From JACPAP01 sp035287045 (GTDB lineage Bacteria > Gemmatimonadota > Gemmatimonadetes > Gemmatimonadales > GWC2-71-9), in assembly GCA_035287045.1 (NCBI GenBank), contig DATECF010000114.1:1-50339 (forward strand): a DNA stretch of 50,339 bases. The letters are read 5' to 3'. Position 1 is the stretch's first letter. Every line of letters starts with the position of its first letter. Of the stretch, positions 32,630 to 41,416 are shown piece by piece. A program made the position numbers and the translations under genes. The notes under the pieces were generated by a model, which did no database searches, was not told the origin of the DNA, and worked only from the letters and a program-made list of their open reading frames with translations.

Positions 32630-33973
32630 ATGACGGCAGTCAAGACCGATCCTTCGCACGACGTTCGTGATCTCAACCTGGCCGATGAAGGCCGGCGCCG
32701 CACGGAATGGGCCGAGCGCTTCATGCCGGTCCTGCGTCAGATTCGCGAGCGTTTCGCCAAGGAGCAGCCCCTCAAGGGCCGGCGCCTTGCCGCCTGCCTC
32801 CACGTCACCACGGAGACCGCCAATCTGGTGATCGCCCTGCGAGCGGGGGGAGCGGACGTGGCGCTGTGCGCCTCGAACCCGCTCTCCACCCAGGATGACG
32901 CGGCGGCCTATCTGGCGCGCGACCACGGCGTGAAGGTGTACGCCATCAAGGGTGAAACCAACGAGTCGTATTATCGCCACATCCAGCAGGCGCTGGCGCA
33001 CCAGCCGGACCTGACCATGGACGACGGGGCCGACCTGGTGAGCGCGCTGCATATGATCGCGCTCCAGCGCCTGGATGACCTGGCGCCGCCGGTGCGGTCC
33101 TGGGTGGAGACGCTGAACCCGTCCCAGCGTCGGCAGCTGGTGAGCGAGGTCATCGGATCCACCGAAGAGACCACCACCGGCGTCATTCGCCTCAGGGCCA
33201 TGGCGAAGGACGGCGTCTTGCAGTTCCCGGTGATCGCGGTGAACGACTCCCTGACCAAGCACCTGTTCGACAATCGCTACGGGACGGGGCAGTCCACCAT
33301 CGACGGGATCCTTCGCGCCACCAACGTGCTGATGGCGGGAAGCACGTTCGTGGTGGCCGGGTACGGTTGGTGCGGGCGCGGCGTGGCGATGCGGGCCCGC
33401 GGGGCTGGCGCGGACGTCATTGTCACGGAAGTGGACGCGCTGCGCGCGCTGGAAGCCCGGATGGACGGGTACCGGGTCATGCCGCTCCGGGACGCCGCCG
33501 CCGTGGGCGACGTGTTCGTGACCCTCACCGGTAACATGCACGTGATTCGCCTGGAGCACATGCGCGCCATGAAGGACGGCGCCATCATCGCCAATTCCGG
33601 CCACTTCAACGTGGAAATCGATCTGGAGGGGCTGGCCAAGGTGGCGAAGGGTCCCAAGGTCGCCCGGCCCTTTGTGGAGGAGTGGGTGCTGGACGGCAAG
33701 CGCTTGTTCGTGCTGGGCGAGGGCCGGCTCATCAACCTGGCGGCCGCGGAAGGACATCCGGCGAGCGTGATGGACCTGTCGTTTGCCAACCAGGCCCTCG
33801 CCGCCGAACATTTGGTCCGGCAGGGGGGTAGTCTCTCGAAGGCGGTACACCGGATCCCCGCGGAGATCGATCAGCGGGTGGCGCAGCTCAAGCTGGCCGC
33901 CATGGGCATCGTCATCGACACGCTCACGCCGGAGCAGGAGAAGTACCTGTCGTCGTGGGAGGCGGGCACCTGA
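32630..33973 (+). CDS. ahcY: Adenosylhomocysteinase
   Basis: Hydrolyses S-adenosylhomocysteine to homocysteine and adenosine, closing the SAM cycle started by metK just upstream; 447 residues. Segments seen are LAACLHVTTETANLVIAL, SNPLSTQDDAAAYLA, TTTGVIRLRAM, and the NAD-binding VVAGYGWCGRGVAMRARGAG with an acidic TEVDALRALEA downstream. The C-terminus ends KYLSSWEAGT, without the KxxYYRY tail of the eukaryotic type, so it is the shorter bacterial/archaeal form. ATG 32630 is 34 bases after the metK stop. Confidence 0.94.
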   Translation: MTAVKTDPSHDVRDLNLADEGRRRTEWAERFMPVLRQIRERFAKEQPLKGRRLAACLHVTTETANLVIALRAGGADVALCASNPLSTQDDAAAYLARDHGVKVYAIKGETNESYYRHIQQALAHQPDLTMDDGADLVSALHMIALQRLDDLAPPVRSWVETLNPSQRRQLVSEVIGSTEETTTGVIRLRAMAKDGVLQFPVIAVNDSLTKHLFDNRYGTGQSTIDGILRATNVLMAGSTFVVAGYGWCGRGVAMRARGAGADVIVTEVDALRALEARMDGYRVMPLRDAAAVGDVFVTLTGNMHVIRLEHMRAMKDGAIIANSGHFNVEIDLEGLAKVAKGPKVARPFVEEWVLDGKRLFVLGEGRLINLAAAEGHPASVMDLSFANQALAAEHLVRQGGSLSKAVHRIPAEIDQRVAQLKLAAMGIVIDTLTPEQEKYLSSWEAGT

Positions 33974-33980
33974 AGGAGCC

Positions 33981-34475
33981 ATGATCGAAGTCCGGGTGGC
34001 GCATCTGGGACTCGACCGGACGACCAACACGCCGGTGGTGATCCTCCAGGAGAAAGAGGGCGAGCGGGTGCTGCCCATCTGGATCGGTCCAGCGGAAGCG
34101 AGCGCCATCGCCATGGAGCTGGCCGGCGTGAAATTCGCCCGGCCGCTCACCCACGACCTCGTCAAGCAGATCATCGTGGGCCTCGGCGGGGACCTTCGCC
34201 AGGTGCTCATCACCCAGGTGAAAGAGAACACCTATTACGCCGAGCTCCACATCTACCGCGAGAATCACGTGGTGCAGATTGACGCCCGTCCCTCGGACAG
34301 CATCGCGGTGGCGTTGCGTCTCAAGGCGCCGATCTTCACGCAAGAGAGCCTCCTGGAGCTGACCTCAGTGGACACGGCCGGACAGGAGTCCGGCCCCCAA
34401 GCGTGGGACGCGGAGCAGCTCAAGAATTACCTCCAGAATCTGGATCCTGAAGACTTCGGGAAATTCACACCCTAG
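33981..34475 (+). CDS. Bifunctional nuclease family (BFN/DUF151) protein
   Basis: A 164-residue protein with the BFN-like core: RVLPIWIGPAEASAIAMELAG and ITQVKENTYYAELHI, then DARPSDSIAVALRLKAPIF. Members are described as RNase/DNase in plants and as conserved proteins of unknown role in bacteria. AAGGAG (33972-33977) precedes ATG 33981. The acidic C-terminal tail (about residues 128-164) is likely flexible. Follows ahcY after seven bases. Confidence 0.9.
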   Translation: MIEVRVAHLGLDRTTNTPVVILQEKEGERVLPIWIGPAEASAIAMELAGVKFARPLTHDLVKQIIVGLGGDLRQVLITQVKENTYYAELHIYRENHVVQIDARPSDSIAVALRLKAPIFTQESLLELTSVDTAGQESGPQAWDAEQLKNYLQNLDPEDFGKFTP

Positions 34476-34517
34476 CCCCTGCTACCTCTCCCATCCCCAT
34501 CCATCCCCCACCGCTAC
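34476..34517. repeat. Short GGATGG/CCATCC-type repeats in the gap before 34518
   Basis: The 42-base gap is C-rich and carries CCCATCCCC and CATCCATCCCCC units, complementary to the GGATGG units found at 40570-40636. No terminator is visible. A promoter was not identified. Confidence 0.45.
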
Positions 34518-35648
34518 ATGGATCGTGCATTGGCAGTGGCCGCGCTCCTCGTTGCCCCCGGCCTGGCGTCGCATCCCCTCCCGGCCCAGGGCTTTCGCGT
34601 GTCCGGACGCGTGGTGGTCGTGACCGGAGCCGATTCCGCGCCCGTGGCCGGCGCCTGGGCCGTGCTGCATCAGGTGTCGCTCCGGGGAGGGGCCCCGGTG
34701 GATTCGGCGCAGACCGACCGCGGTGGGCGGTATCAGGTGCGCGCGGCGGTCCGCGACTCCAGCCTGGTGTACGTCGTGTCGGTCACCTACGCCGGCATCG
34801 CCTACTTCACCCGACCGCTGCATGCCCCGCGGGACGTCACGCGCGGTGCCGCCGAGACGCTGGCCGTCTACGACACCAGCAGCACCACGCCGGTGGTGGA
34901 GGTCGCCCAGCGGCACGTGATCGTGCGGCGGCCGGCCGCCGATGGAGCGCGCCAGGTCCTGGAGCTGCTGGTGCTGCGCAATAGCGGGGAACGGACCCGG
35001 GTCTCACCGGATACGGGGCGGCCCGTGTGGCAGGGTGCGTTGCCCATCGGCGCCATTCAGCTGGAGGTGGGCGAGAGCGACGTGAGCGCCGAGGCGGTGT
35101 ATCGCCGCGGCGACTCGATCGCGGTCGCGGCGCCGGTCCCCCCGGGGGAGAAACAGGTGGTGGTGAGCTACCTGCTCCCCCGCGCGCGGCGCGCCCTGGA
35201 CCTCCGGGTGGATCAACCGATCGCGCGCCTCAATGTGCTGGCGGAGGAGTCGGGGACAACCCTGGAGGGTGACGCGCTGGAGACCATGGGGACGGAGACC
35301 ATGGAAGGCACCAGTTTCATCCGGTTTGCCAGGAACGACGTGGCTGCAGGGACACGCGTGGTCGTCACCTTCCCGCGCGGGGCCCTCTCGCCCGGGAGGT
35401 ACTGGTGGGTGGTGATCGGCTTGGCCGGCCTGGCGCTGGGGGCCGGGTTGGTGGCGGCGTGGCGGCGGACCGCTCCGGCCGCCGTCGGTGTCGTGCCGTC
35501 GGACCCCAACGTGATTGCCGCCGAGATCGCGGCGTTGGATGCCGCCTTCGAGGATCGCGCCGACGCGCCGCCGGAAGAGCGGGCCGCCTACCAGCGCCGT
35601 CGCGCCACGCTCAAAGCCCGCCTCGAAGAGCTGCTTTCCCGGCGTTAA
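34518..35648 (+). CDS. Secreted/membrane protein with carboxypeptidase-regulatory-like domain and CcmI-like tail
   Basis: A 376-residue protein with a signal peptide (residues 1-24, PLPAQ at the end). A carboxypeptidase-regulatory-like domain (about 27-115: VSGRVVVVTGADSAPVAG onwards) is followed by a second beta domain (about 130-285). One transmembrane helix (about 295-314, WWVVIGLAGLALGAGLVAAW) leads to a cytoplasmic tail. The tail (VIAAEIAALDAAFED, then PPEERAAYQRRRATLKARL) resembles the coiled region of CcmI-type cytochrome c biogenesis proteins; that resemblance is my inference. Unknown function. Confidence 0.65.
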   Translation: MDRALAVAALLVAPGLASHPLPAQGFRVSGRVVVVTGADSAPVAGAWAVLHQVSLRGGAPVDSAQTDRGGRYQVRAAVRDSSLVYVVSVTYAGIAYFTRPLHAPRDVTRGAAETLAVYDTSSTTPVVEVAQRHVIVRRPAADGARQVLELLVLRNSGERTRVSPDTGRPVWQGALPIGAIQLEVGESDVSAEAVYRRGDSIAVAAPVPPGEKQVVVSYLLPRARRALDLRVDQPIARLNVLAEESGTTLEGDALETMGTETMEGTSFIRFARNDVAAGTRVVVTFPRGALSPGRYWWVVIGLAGLALGAGLVAAWRRTAPAAVGVVPSDPNVIAAEIAALDAAFEDRADAPPEERAAYQRRRATLKARLEELLSRR

Positions 35649-35670
35649 GCCCATCCCCGCCGTCATGGGG

Positions 35671-35699
35671 TTGACCCCGGACCGCGGCCTCCATATTGT
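35671..35699 (+). promoter_or_regulatory. Predicted promoter of the B12 uptake operon
   Basis: TTGACC (35671-35676) and TATTGT (35694-35699) are 17 bases apart, a good sigma-70 spacing. The implied start of transcription (about 35706) lies just before the riboswitch at 35717. Confidence 0.7.
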
Positions 35700-35716
35700 A
35701 CGCTTCGATTCGCTGC

Positions 35717-35843
35717 GAACGCGGAGTCCGGAAGCCGGTGTAACTCCGGCGCGGCCCCGCCACTGTAACGGGCAGCAGTCGTCGGCTCGATCCCACTGGG
35801 AAACCGGGAAGGGGAGCCGATGGCCCGAAGCCAGGAGACGTTC
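35717..35843 (+). promoter_or_regulatory. Cobalamin (B12) riboswitch
   Basis: Conserved aptamer pieces appear in order: GAAGCCGGTGTAACTCCGG (35731-35749), CCCGCCACTGTAACGGG (35756-35772), CCACTGGGAAACCGGGAAGG (35793-35812) and the B12 box AAGCCAGGAGAC (35828-35839). A short P1 pairing, GAACG (35717-35721) with CGTTC (35839-35843), closes the aptamer. It lies in front of btuF, the expected target. Binding of adenosylcobalamin should reduce expression of the uptake genes. Confidence 0.9.
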
Positions 35844-35862
35844 CCGTTCGCGCCACCAAGCG

Positions 35863-35899
35863 ATCCCTCGCGGGAGGGATGGTGGGCGTGACGCTCACC
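35863..35899 (+). promoter_or_regulatory. Two hairpins forming the likely riboswitch expression platform
   Basis: A perfect 7-bp stem ATCCCTC/GAGGGAT with loop GCGG (35863-35880) is followed at once by a GGTGGGCGT/ACGCTCACC stem of nine pairs with one G-U (35881-35899). They lie between the B12 box and the start of btuF. There is no T-run, so control of translation is more likely than termination. Confidence 0.5.
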
Positions 35900-35918
35900 C
35901 TTTCCGCCCGGAGAAGGA

Positions 35919-36815
35919 GTGAGCGTTTTGCGTTTGGGCTTCGTGGGAACGGCACTGGCGATCGGTGTGGTCGCCTGCACCGCGCGGGAAGCGCCTCCGG
36001 CCGGTCGTTTGGTGGACGACCTCGGCCGCGCCGTAGCGCTCCCAGGGCCGGCCCGGCGCATCGTCTCCCTCTCCCCGTCAACCACCGAGCTGCTCTTCGC
36101 CATCGGCGCCGGAGGCCGCGTCGTGGGCCGCACTCGATGGTGTGACTTCCCGCCTCAAGCGGCCGCGGTGCCCAGCGTGGGGGATGGCCTCAATCCCAAC
36201 CTGGAGCTGGTGCTCAGCCGGAAGCCGGACCTGGTCGTCTTCTATGCCTCCGCCGCCAACCAGGGCGTCATCGCGCGACTCGATGGCCTGGGGCTTGGCG
36301 CGGCGTCGGTCCGGTTGGATCGCCTGGACGATGTCCCCCGCGTGGCGCGACTGCTGGGCCGGCTCACCGGCGCCACGGCGCGGGCGGAGTCGCTGGCCGC
36401 GCGCTTCGGAGCGGAGCTGGACTCCGCGCGGGCGGCCCGAGCGGCCGGGGCTAACGACCCGACCCGGCGGGTAGCCGTCGTCTCGTGGGACAATCCGCCG
36501 ATCATCATTGGCGCCGGGAGTTTCCTCACCGAGCTCATCGAGCTGGCCGGGGCGCGCAACGTGTTCGACGACGTGGCCCAGCCGTCGGCCCAAACCGGCA
36601 TCGAAGCCATCGCCGCCCGGGAGCCCGACGCACTGCTGGTGCTGGGGGAAGGCGTTCCGGCGTTCGCGCGGCGCCCGGAGTGGCAGGCGGTGGGTGCCGT
36701 GCGGCGGCGGAGCTTCGTGGCCGTGCAGGGCAGCGAGTTCGAACGGCCCGGTTTTCGCTCGCTCGACGCGGTCCGCACGCTGCGGGCGGCGCTGCGCCGG
36801 AGCAAGGGTCGGTGA
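35919..36815 (+). CDS. btuF: B12-binding periplasmic lipoprotein BtuF
   Basis: Substrate-binding protein of the B12 ABC importer; 298 residues. The leader ends in a lipobox-like GVVAC. The helical-backbone binding fold shows RRIVSLSPSTTELLFAIGAGG (given here as RRIVSLSPSTTELLFAIG), VGRTRWCDFP, PSVGDGLNPNLELVLSRKPDLVV and EAIAAREPDALLVLG, all typical of BtuF. GTG 35919 has GGAG five bases upstream; TTG 35928 with AAGGAG eight bases upstream is an equally plausible start. Controlled by the cobalamin riboswitch; GTGA overlap with btuC. Confidence 0.88.
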   Translation: MSVLRLGFVGTALAIGVVACTAREAPPAGRLVDDLGRAVALPGPARRIVSLSPSTTELLFAIGAGGRVVGRTRWCDFPPQAAAVPSVGDGLNPNLELVLSRKPDLVVFYASAANQGVIARLDGLGLGAASVRLDRLDDVPRVARLLGRLTGATARAESLAARFGAELDSARAARAAGANDPTRRVAVVSWDNPPIIIGAGSFLTELIELAGARNVFDDVAQPSAQTGIEAIAAREPDALLVLGEGVPAFARRPEWQAVGAVRRRSFVAVQGSEFERPGFRSLDAVRTLRAALRRSKGR

Positions 36816-37747
36816 AGTGGCTCGCGCTGGGCGCGGCGGCCCTGCTGGCGCTGCTCACCGCCGTGGTGGTGGGCCCCGCCGGGTTCTCGGGGGAACCCGC
36901 CACGGTCGCCATCATCCGCGATCTGCGGATCCCCCGTGCGCTGCTGGCGTTTCTGGTGGGCGGAAGTCTGGCCGTCACCGGGGCCGCGCTCCAGGCGCTG
37001 GTCCGAAACCCACTGGCGGATCCCTATCTCCTGGGTCTGTCCGGCGGCGCCGGCCTCGGCGCCGTGGGCGCCATCGCCCTTCACCTCGACAGTCCCTGGG
37101 TGCTGCCGGCGTCGGCGTTCGTCGGCGCCCTCGCGGCGATTCTGGTGGTCTATCGCCTCGGTGTGGTCACCGGCGCGGTGTTGGACCCGCGCGTGCTGCT
37201 GCTGGCGGGCGTCGTGGTTGGGGCCTTCGCGGCCGCCATGATGGGGGCCATCATGGCGGTGTCGCCCGCGGCGGAGCTCAGGAACGCGTTCGTCTGGTTG
37301 CTGGGCGGCTTCGGGAGCGCGTCCTGGCGGTCGGTCTCCGTGTTCGCCTCGTACGCTGCCGTCCCGGTGACCCTGATGTACCTCGCGGCGCGCCCGCTGG
37401 ACTTGCTCACCCTGGGCGAAGAGCCGGCGACGTACCTCGGCGCCGACGTGGAACGGACCAAGCGGCGCGTCTATGTCGCCGCGTCGCTGCTGACCGCGGC
37501 GGCCGTTGCCGTCTCCGGCACCATCGGCTTCGTGGGCCTCGTGGTGCCCCACGCGATTCGCCTCTTCTGGGGGCACCTGCACCGGACGCTCCTGCCCGCG
37601 GCCTTCCTGCTGGGCGGGACGCTGCTGGTCTTCGCCGATGCGCTGGCCCGCACCATATTCGCGCCGGTGGAGTTGCCGGTGGGCGTGGTGACGGCGTTCG
37701 TGGGCGTTCCCGTCTTCGTGTTGCTGCTGCGCCGATGGCCCCGATGA
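36812..37747 (+). CDS. btuC: B12 ABC transporter permease BtuC (FecCD family)
   Basis: A 311-residue inner-membrane permease with about ten hydrophobic helices. The family motif RIPRALLAFLVGGSLAVTGAALQALVRNPLADPYLLGLSGGAG (cited only in parts: RIPRALLAFLVGG, QALVRNPLADP, LGLSGGAGLG) and the coupling-helix region FVGLVVPHAIRLFWG are clear. Slightly shorter than E. coli BtuC. GTG 36812 overlaps the btuF stop. Confidence 0.92.
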   Translation: MKWLALGAAALLALLTAVVVGPAGFSGEPATVAIIRDLRIPRALLAFLVGGSLAVTGAALQALVRNPLADPYLLGLSGGAGLGAVGAIALHLDSPWVLPASAFVGALAAILVVYRLGVVTGAVLDPRVLLLAGVVVGAFAAAMMGAIMAVSPAAELRNAFVWLLGGFGSASWRSVSVFASYAAVPVTLMYLAARPLDLLTLGEEPATYLGADVERTKRRVYVAASLLTAAAVAVSGTIGFVGLVVPHAIRLFWGHLHRTLLPAAFLLGGTLLVFADALARTIFAPVELPVGVVTAFVGVPVFVLLLRRWPR

Positions 37748-38535
37748 TCCTCGAGGCCCGCGGGCTGGCCTTTCGATACGACCTGGTGGGGAACCCGGCC
37801 GTGGACGGCGTGGACCTGACGCTCGGCGCCGGCGAGCTGCTGGCGCTGGTGGGCCCCAATGGGAGCGGCAAAACGACGCTGCTTCGTGTGCTCCTGGGCC
37901 TGTTGGAGCCGGAGCGGGGCGGGGTCTGGTTGCTCGACCGGCCCCTCAAGGCCTGGGACCGGCGGGCGCTGGCCCGGGCCGTGGGCGTGGTGGTGCAGCG
38001 CGAAGAGGCGGCGTTCCCGCTCCGCGCCCGCGAGGCGGTCATGATGGGCCGTTACGCGCACATGGGGCCGCTCGGTGCGCCCAGCGCCCGGGATGAAGCG
38101 GCGGTGGACCGGGCGCTGGAGCGGTGTGACGTGACCGCTCTGGCCCCGCGTTGGGTCGGCACGCTTTCCGGCGGCGAGTGGCAGCGCGTGCGGATCGCGC
38201 GCGCGCTCGCGCAGGAACCCAGGGCGCTGGTGCTCGACGAGCCGACGGCCAACCTCGACGTCGCGCACGAAATGGAGCTCTTCGAGCTGGCCGCGCACCT
38301 GGCGCGCGCGGACGGATTAGCGGCGCTGGTGGTGACGCATCACCTGAACCTGGCCGCTCGCTACGCCGACCGCCTGGTGGTGCTCCACCGGGGGCGGGTC
38401 GCCGCCACCGGGCCTGCCGCGGACGTCATCCGCCGCGAGATCCTGGAGCCGGTGTTCGGGTGGCCCATCGAGATCAGCCGTTGGCACGAGACCCCACAGT
38501 TCGTCCCTCTCAAACGAAGCGAGTCAACCCGATGA
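37744..38535 (+). CDS. btuD: B12 ABC transporter ATP-binding protein BtuD
   Basis: A 263-residue ABC ATPase. Walker A is VGPNGSGKTTLLR, the Q-loop region VGVVVQREEAAFPL, the signature TLSGGEWQRVRIARAL, Walker B ALVLDEPTANLD and the switch His in VVTHHLNLAARYAD. ATG 37744 overlaps the btuC stop (ATGA); ATG 37735 is also in frame. The stop overlaps the btuB ATG. Confidence 0.93.
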   Translation: MILEARGLAFRYDLVGNPAVDGVDLTLGAGELLALVGPNGSGKTTLLRVLLGLLEPERGGVWLLDRPLKAWDRRALARAVGVVVQREEAAFPLRAREAVMMGRYAHMGPLGAPSARDEAAVDRALERCDVTALAPRWVGTLSGGEWQRVRIARALAQEPRALVLDEPTANLDVAHEMELFELAAHLARADGLAALVVTHHLNLAARYADRLVVLHRGRVAATGPAADVIRREILEPVFGWPIEISRWHETPQFVPLKRSESTR

Positions 38536-40559
38536 ACCCTCGCACACCCATAGGCGTCGCAGCGACCGCCCTGACCGCCCTGACCGCCGTGACCGCCACG
38601 ACCGCCGCGACCGCGCAGTTCCCCCCCCGGGACACGGTTCGCCTGGCCGAAGTCGTGGTGACGCCCACTCGGGTCGCCACCGCCCGCGCATCGGTGGCCG
38701 CGTCGGTTACGGTGCTCAGCGGGACCCAGCTCCGGGAGCGCGGCATTACGTCGGTCGTGGAGGCCCTGCGCGACGTTGCCGGGGTGGCGGTGGTGCAACC
38801 GGGTTCGTTCGGCGCCCTGGCCTCAGTGTTCTTGCGGGGTGGTGAGAGCGACCACGTGAGCGTGCTGGTGGACGGTGTGCCGCTCAACCAACCCGGTGGC
38901 GCCATCAACCTGGCGGACCTGACCACCGACAACGTGGATCGCATCGAGATCGTGCGCGGGCCGGTGAGCGTGCTCTATGGGTCAGATGCGGTAGCCGGGG
39001 TGGTGCAGATCTTCACCCGACGAGGTCGTGGGCCGCTTCGGGTAGAGGCGGCGGTCGAAGCGGGTCGATACGAGACCGCGACGCCCGGCCCCGCGCCCGT
39101 CGCCGGCGGATCGGGCAGGACGGCCGCTCGTTGGGAGGCGGACGTCGCGGGGGGAAGCGAGGGTGCGGGGTACGCGTTTTCGGTCTCGAGGGCCAGCACC
39201 GCGGGACTGTACGGTACGGCGGCGTTCGACAACAGCTATCGCAATACGGTCGCGAGCGGCCTGCTCCGCGCGATGCCGGATGATCGGACCGACGCGAGCC
39301 TCATGGTGCGGTACGGTGACCACACCTTCCACTATCCCACGGATGGGGCGGGCCGGCTGACGGACGCCAACCAATACCAGCACGGGACGGCGACGACGCT
39401 TGGCCTCGACCTGGGGCGGTTCGTGCTTCCGCGCGTCGAAGCCCGCCTCATGCTGGCCGCGCACACCACGGACGGCGGGATCGAGGACGCTCCAGATGAT
39501 CTGGCGGACACTACCGGGTTCTTCGCCTACAGCAGCCTGGACCACGTCCAGCGCCGGAGGGCGGAGGCACGGGCAAATGTGTACGGCCGTAGGGGCGTAC
39601 TGACGGTGGGTGGCCAACTTGAGCGCCAGTCGCAGCGGAGCGTCGGCACATCGAGCAGCTCGTTCGGAAACTCCACTGATCGCCTGGACGTGACACGCCG
39701 TAATCACGCGGTCTACGCCCAGGTACAGGCCGACCCGGTAGAGGCCGTGTCGGTGAACGCGGGCACGAGGTGGGATCGGAGCGAGACGTTCGGTGGGTTC
39801 GTTACCTACCGGGGCGGCGTGGTGTACCGGCCGGGAGCCGGCTTGCGGCTGCGCGCGACGGCGGGCACCGGCTTCAAGGAGCCCACGTTCTACGAGAACT
39901 TTGCGACCGGGTTCGTGCGGGGGAATCCCGCGCTCGAGCCGGAGCATTCGACCAGTTGGGAGCTGGGCGTGGAGCAGACGTTTGCGGCGGGCCGCGTCAC
40001 CATGGCCGCGACCTACTTCAGCCAACGATTCCGGGACCTCATCGATTTCACGTTCGCGCCGCCCGCCCCGGGGGATCCCAACTACTTCAACATCGCCTCG
40101 GCTGAGTCGCGAGGCGTGGAGCTGGAAGCCAGTGGCGCCCCCACGGCGCGCCTGGTGCTCGAGGGGCGGTACTCGTACCTGCACGCGCGGGTAACCGACG
40201 GGGGATTCGACGCCGGGCCTGGAGCGCTGTTGGCGCGAGACTCGGCCCTCCTGCGAAGGCCAGCGCACATGGTCGCGGGCCAGGTGCGGTACCGCCCGTC
40301 GTGGCGGTTGCGATTTGGCATGGGTGTCCGGCACGCGGGCAGCCGGGCGGACATCGACTACACGGCCTTCGAGCGGGTGCGCCTGCCGGCCTACTCCGTG
40401 GTGAATCTCTCCGCCGAGGGCGACCTGATCAGAACGCCCGACCGAACCGCGACGCTCACGCTTCGGGTGGAGAACCTGTTGGATGCTCCGTACCAGGAAG
40501 CGGTGAACTTCCCGGCGAGAGGGCGGACCATCTGGCTTGGAGCCAGGGCGAGGTTCTGA
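38532..40559 (+). CDS. btuB: TonB-dependent receptor, BtuB-like
   Basis: Outer-membrane receptor for B12; 675 residues. A signal peptide rich in Ala/Thr repeats ends ATAQ (about residue 33). A TonB-box-like ETV is replaced by DTVRLAEVVVTPTRVATA. The plug domain (about 50-165) has GVAVVQPGSFGALASVFLRG and NVDRIEIVRGPVSVLYGSDA. The barrel follows and ends with the terminal aromatic ARARF. Position after btuD and the riboswitch give the substrate assignment; cobinamide or a related corrinoid cannot be excluded. Confidence 0.9.
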   Translation: MNPRTPIGVAATALTALTAVTATTAATAQFPPRDTVRLAEVVVTPTRVATARASVAASVTVLSGTQLRERGITSVVEALRDVAGVAVVQPGSFGALASVFLRGGESDHVSVLVDGVPLNQPGGAINLADLTTDNVDRIEIVRGPVSVLYGSDAVAGVVQIFTRRGRGPLRVEAAVEAGRYETATPGPAPVAGGSGRTAARWEADVAGGSEGAGYAFSVSRASTAGLYGTAAFDNSYRNTVASGLLRAMPDDRTDASLMVRYGDHTFHYPTDGAGRLTDANQYQHGTATTLGLDLGRFVLPRVEARLMLAAHTTDGGIEDAPDDLADTTGFFAYSSLDHVQRRRAEARANVYGRRGVLTVGGQLERQSQRSVGTSSSSFGNSTDRLDVTRRNHAVYAQVQADPVEAVSVNAGTRWDRSETFGGFVTYRGGVVYRPGAGLRLRATAGTGFKEPTFYENFATGFVRGNPALEPEHSTSWELGVEQTFAAGRVTMAATYFSQRFRDLIDFTFAPPAPGDPNYFNIASAESRGVELEASGAPTARLVLEGRYSYLHARVTDGGFDAGPGALLARDSALLRRPAHMVAGQVRYRPSWRLRFGMGVRHAGSRADIDYTAFERVRLPAYSVVNLSAEGDLIRTPDRTATLTLRVENLLDAPYQEAVNFPARGRTIWLGARARF

Positions 40560-40569
40560 GAACGACGGG

Positions 40570-40636
40570 GGATGGAAGGGGATGGAGGGCGATGGAAGGC
40601 GATGCACGATGAGGATCCTCATCCCCCTCCATCCCC
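40570..40636. repeat. GGATGG-type repeats forming a nested hairpin after btuB
   Basis: Units GATGGAAGG, GATGGAGGG, GATGGAAGG follow each other. GGGGATGGAGGG (40578-40589) is complementary over 12 bases to 40625-40636, and between them lies a perfect 16-base palindrome GATGAGGATCCTCATC (40608-40623). In RNA this is a long stem. It may end btuB transcription although no T-run follows. recO starts 15 bases after the stem. Confidence 0.7.
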
Positions 40637-40651
40637 CTATATCTTGCAGCC

Positions 40652-41416
40652 ATGCCCCTCGTCACCACGCCCGCCATCATCCTTCACGCCTTCAGGTACT
40701 CGGACACCTCCAAGATCGTCCGCCTCGCGACCCGCGAGCACGGGGTCCAGAGTGCCATCGCCAAGGGGGCCTCTCGGCCCAAGAGCCGGTTCGGCGCCAA
40801 CCTTCAGGTGCTGTCGCAAGGCACGGCGCATCTGTATCTCCGGCCCACGGCCGAGCTCCAGACCCTATCGGCGTTCGACGTGGGGGAGCAGCATCCCGCG
40901 TTGGCCCGGCACATGGGGCGCTACGCTGCCGCCTCGGCCTTGGCCGAGCTGATGCTGCGCTGCGCACCCTCGGAGCCACACCCCGCGCTGTTCGATCTGG
41001 CGAGTGCGCAGCTCGGTCACCTGGCGGTCGTGCCGGCCCCGCGGGTCGCCACCGCCGGCCTTGCCGCCCTGTGGTCCATGGTCACCGCCCTGGGCTTTGC
41101 CCCGACCGTGACCGCCTGCGTCCGGGACGGCAGCGCGCTGGGCGACGGTGCCGTGGGATTCTCGGTGCCCGACGGCGGGTTGCTGTGCATCCGCTGCACC
41201 ACGGAGCGCAGCACGACGGTGCTGGAAGACCAGGATCGCCGCGCGCTGGAGCAGCTGCTCCAGGGCGCGGACGAGGTGCCCGCCGGGTGGAGCCCGCGAC
41301 ATGCCGCCGCCCATCGCCGGCTGCTGGCCAGATTCATCGAGCATCACCTCGCCGAAGGGCGTCCCCTCAAGGCCCTGGCGTTCTGGGAGACAGCCGCGTG
41401 GAACGGCACGTCGTAA
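40652..41416 (+). CDS. recO: DNA repair protein RecO
   Basis: Recombination mediator that loads RecA with RecR; 254 residues. The N-terminal OB-fold (about 1-80) begins TPAIILHAFRYSDTSKIVRL, typical of RecO. The helical C-terminal domain carries a CVRDG...CIRC zinc-finger-like pattern (Cys near 152, 177 and 180), and the tail is HHLAEGRPLKALAF. The gene overlaps selB by 19 bases. Confidence 0.9.
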   Translation: MPLVTTPAIILHAFRYSDTSKIVRLATREHGVQSAIAKGASRPKSRFGANLQVLSQGTAHLYLRPTAELQTLSAFDVGEQHPALARHMGRYAAASALAELMLRCAPSEPHPALFDLASAQLGHLAVVPAPRVATAGLAALWSMVTALGFAPTVTACVRDGSALGDGAVGFSVPDGGLLCIRCTTERSTTVLEDQDRRALEQLLQGADEVPAGWSPRHAAAHRRLLARFIEHHLAEGRPLKALAFWETAAWNGTS

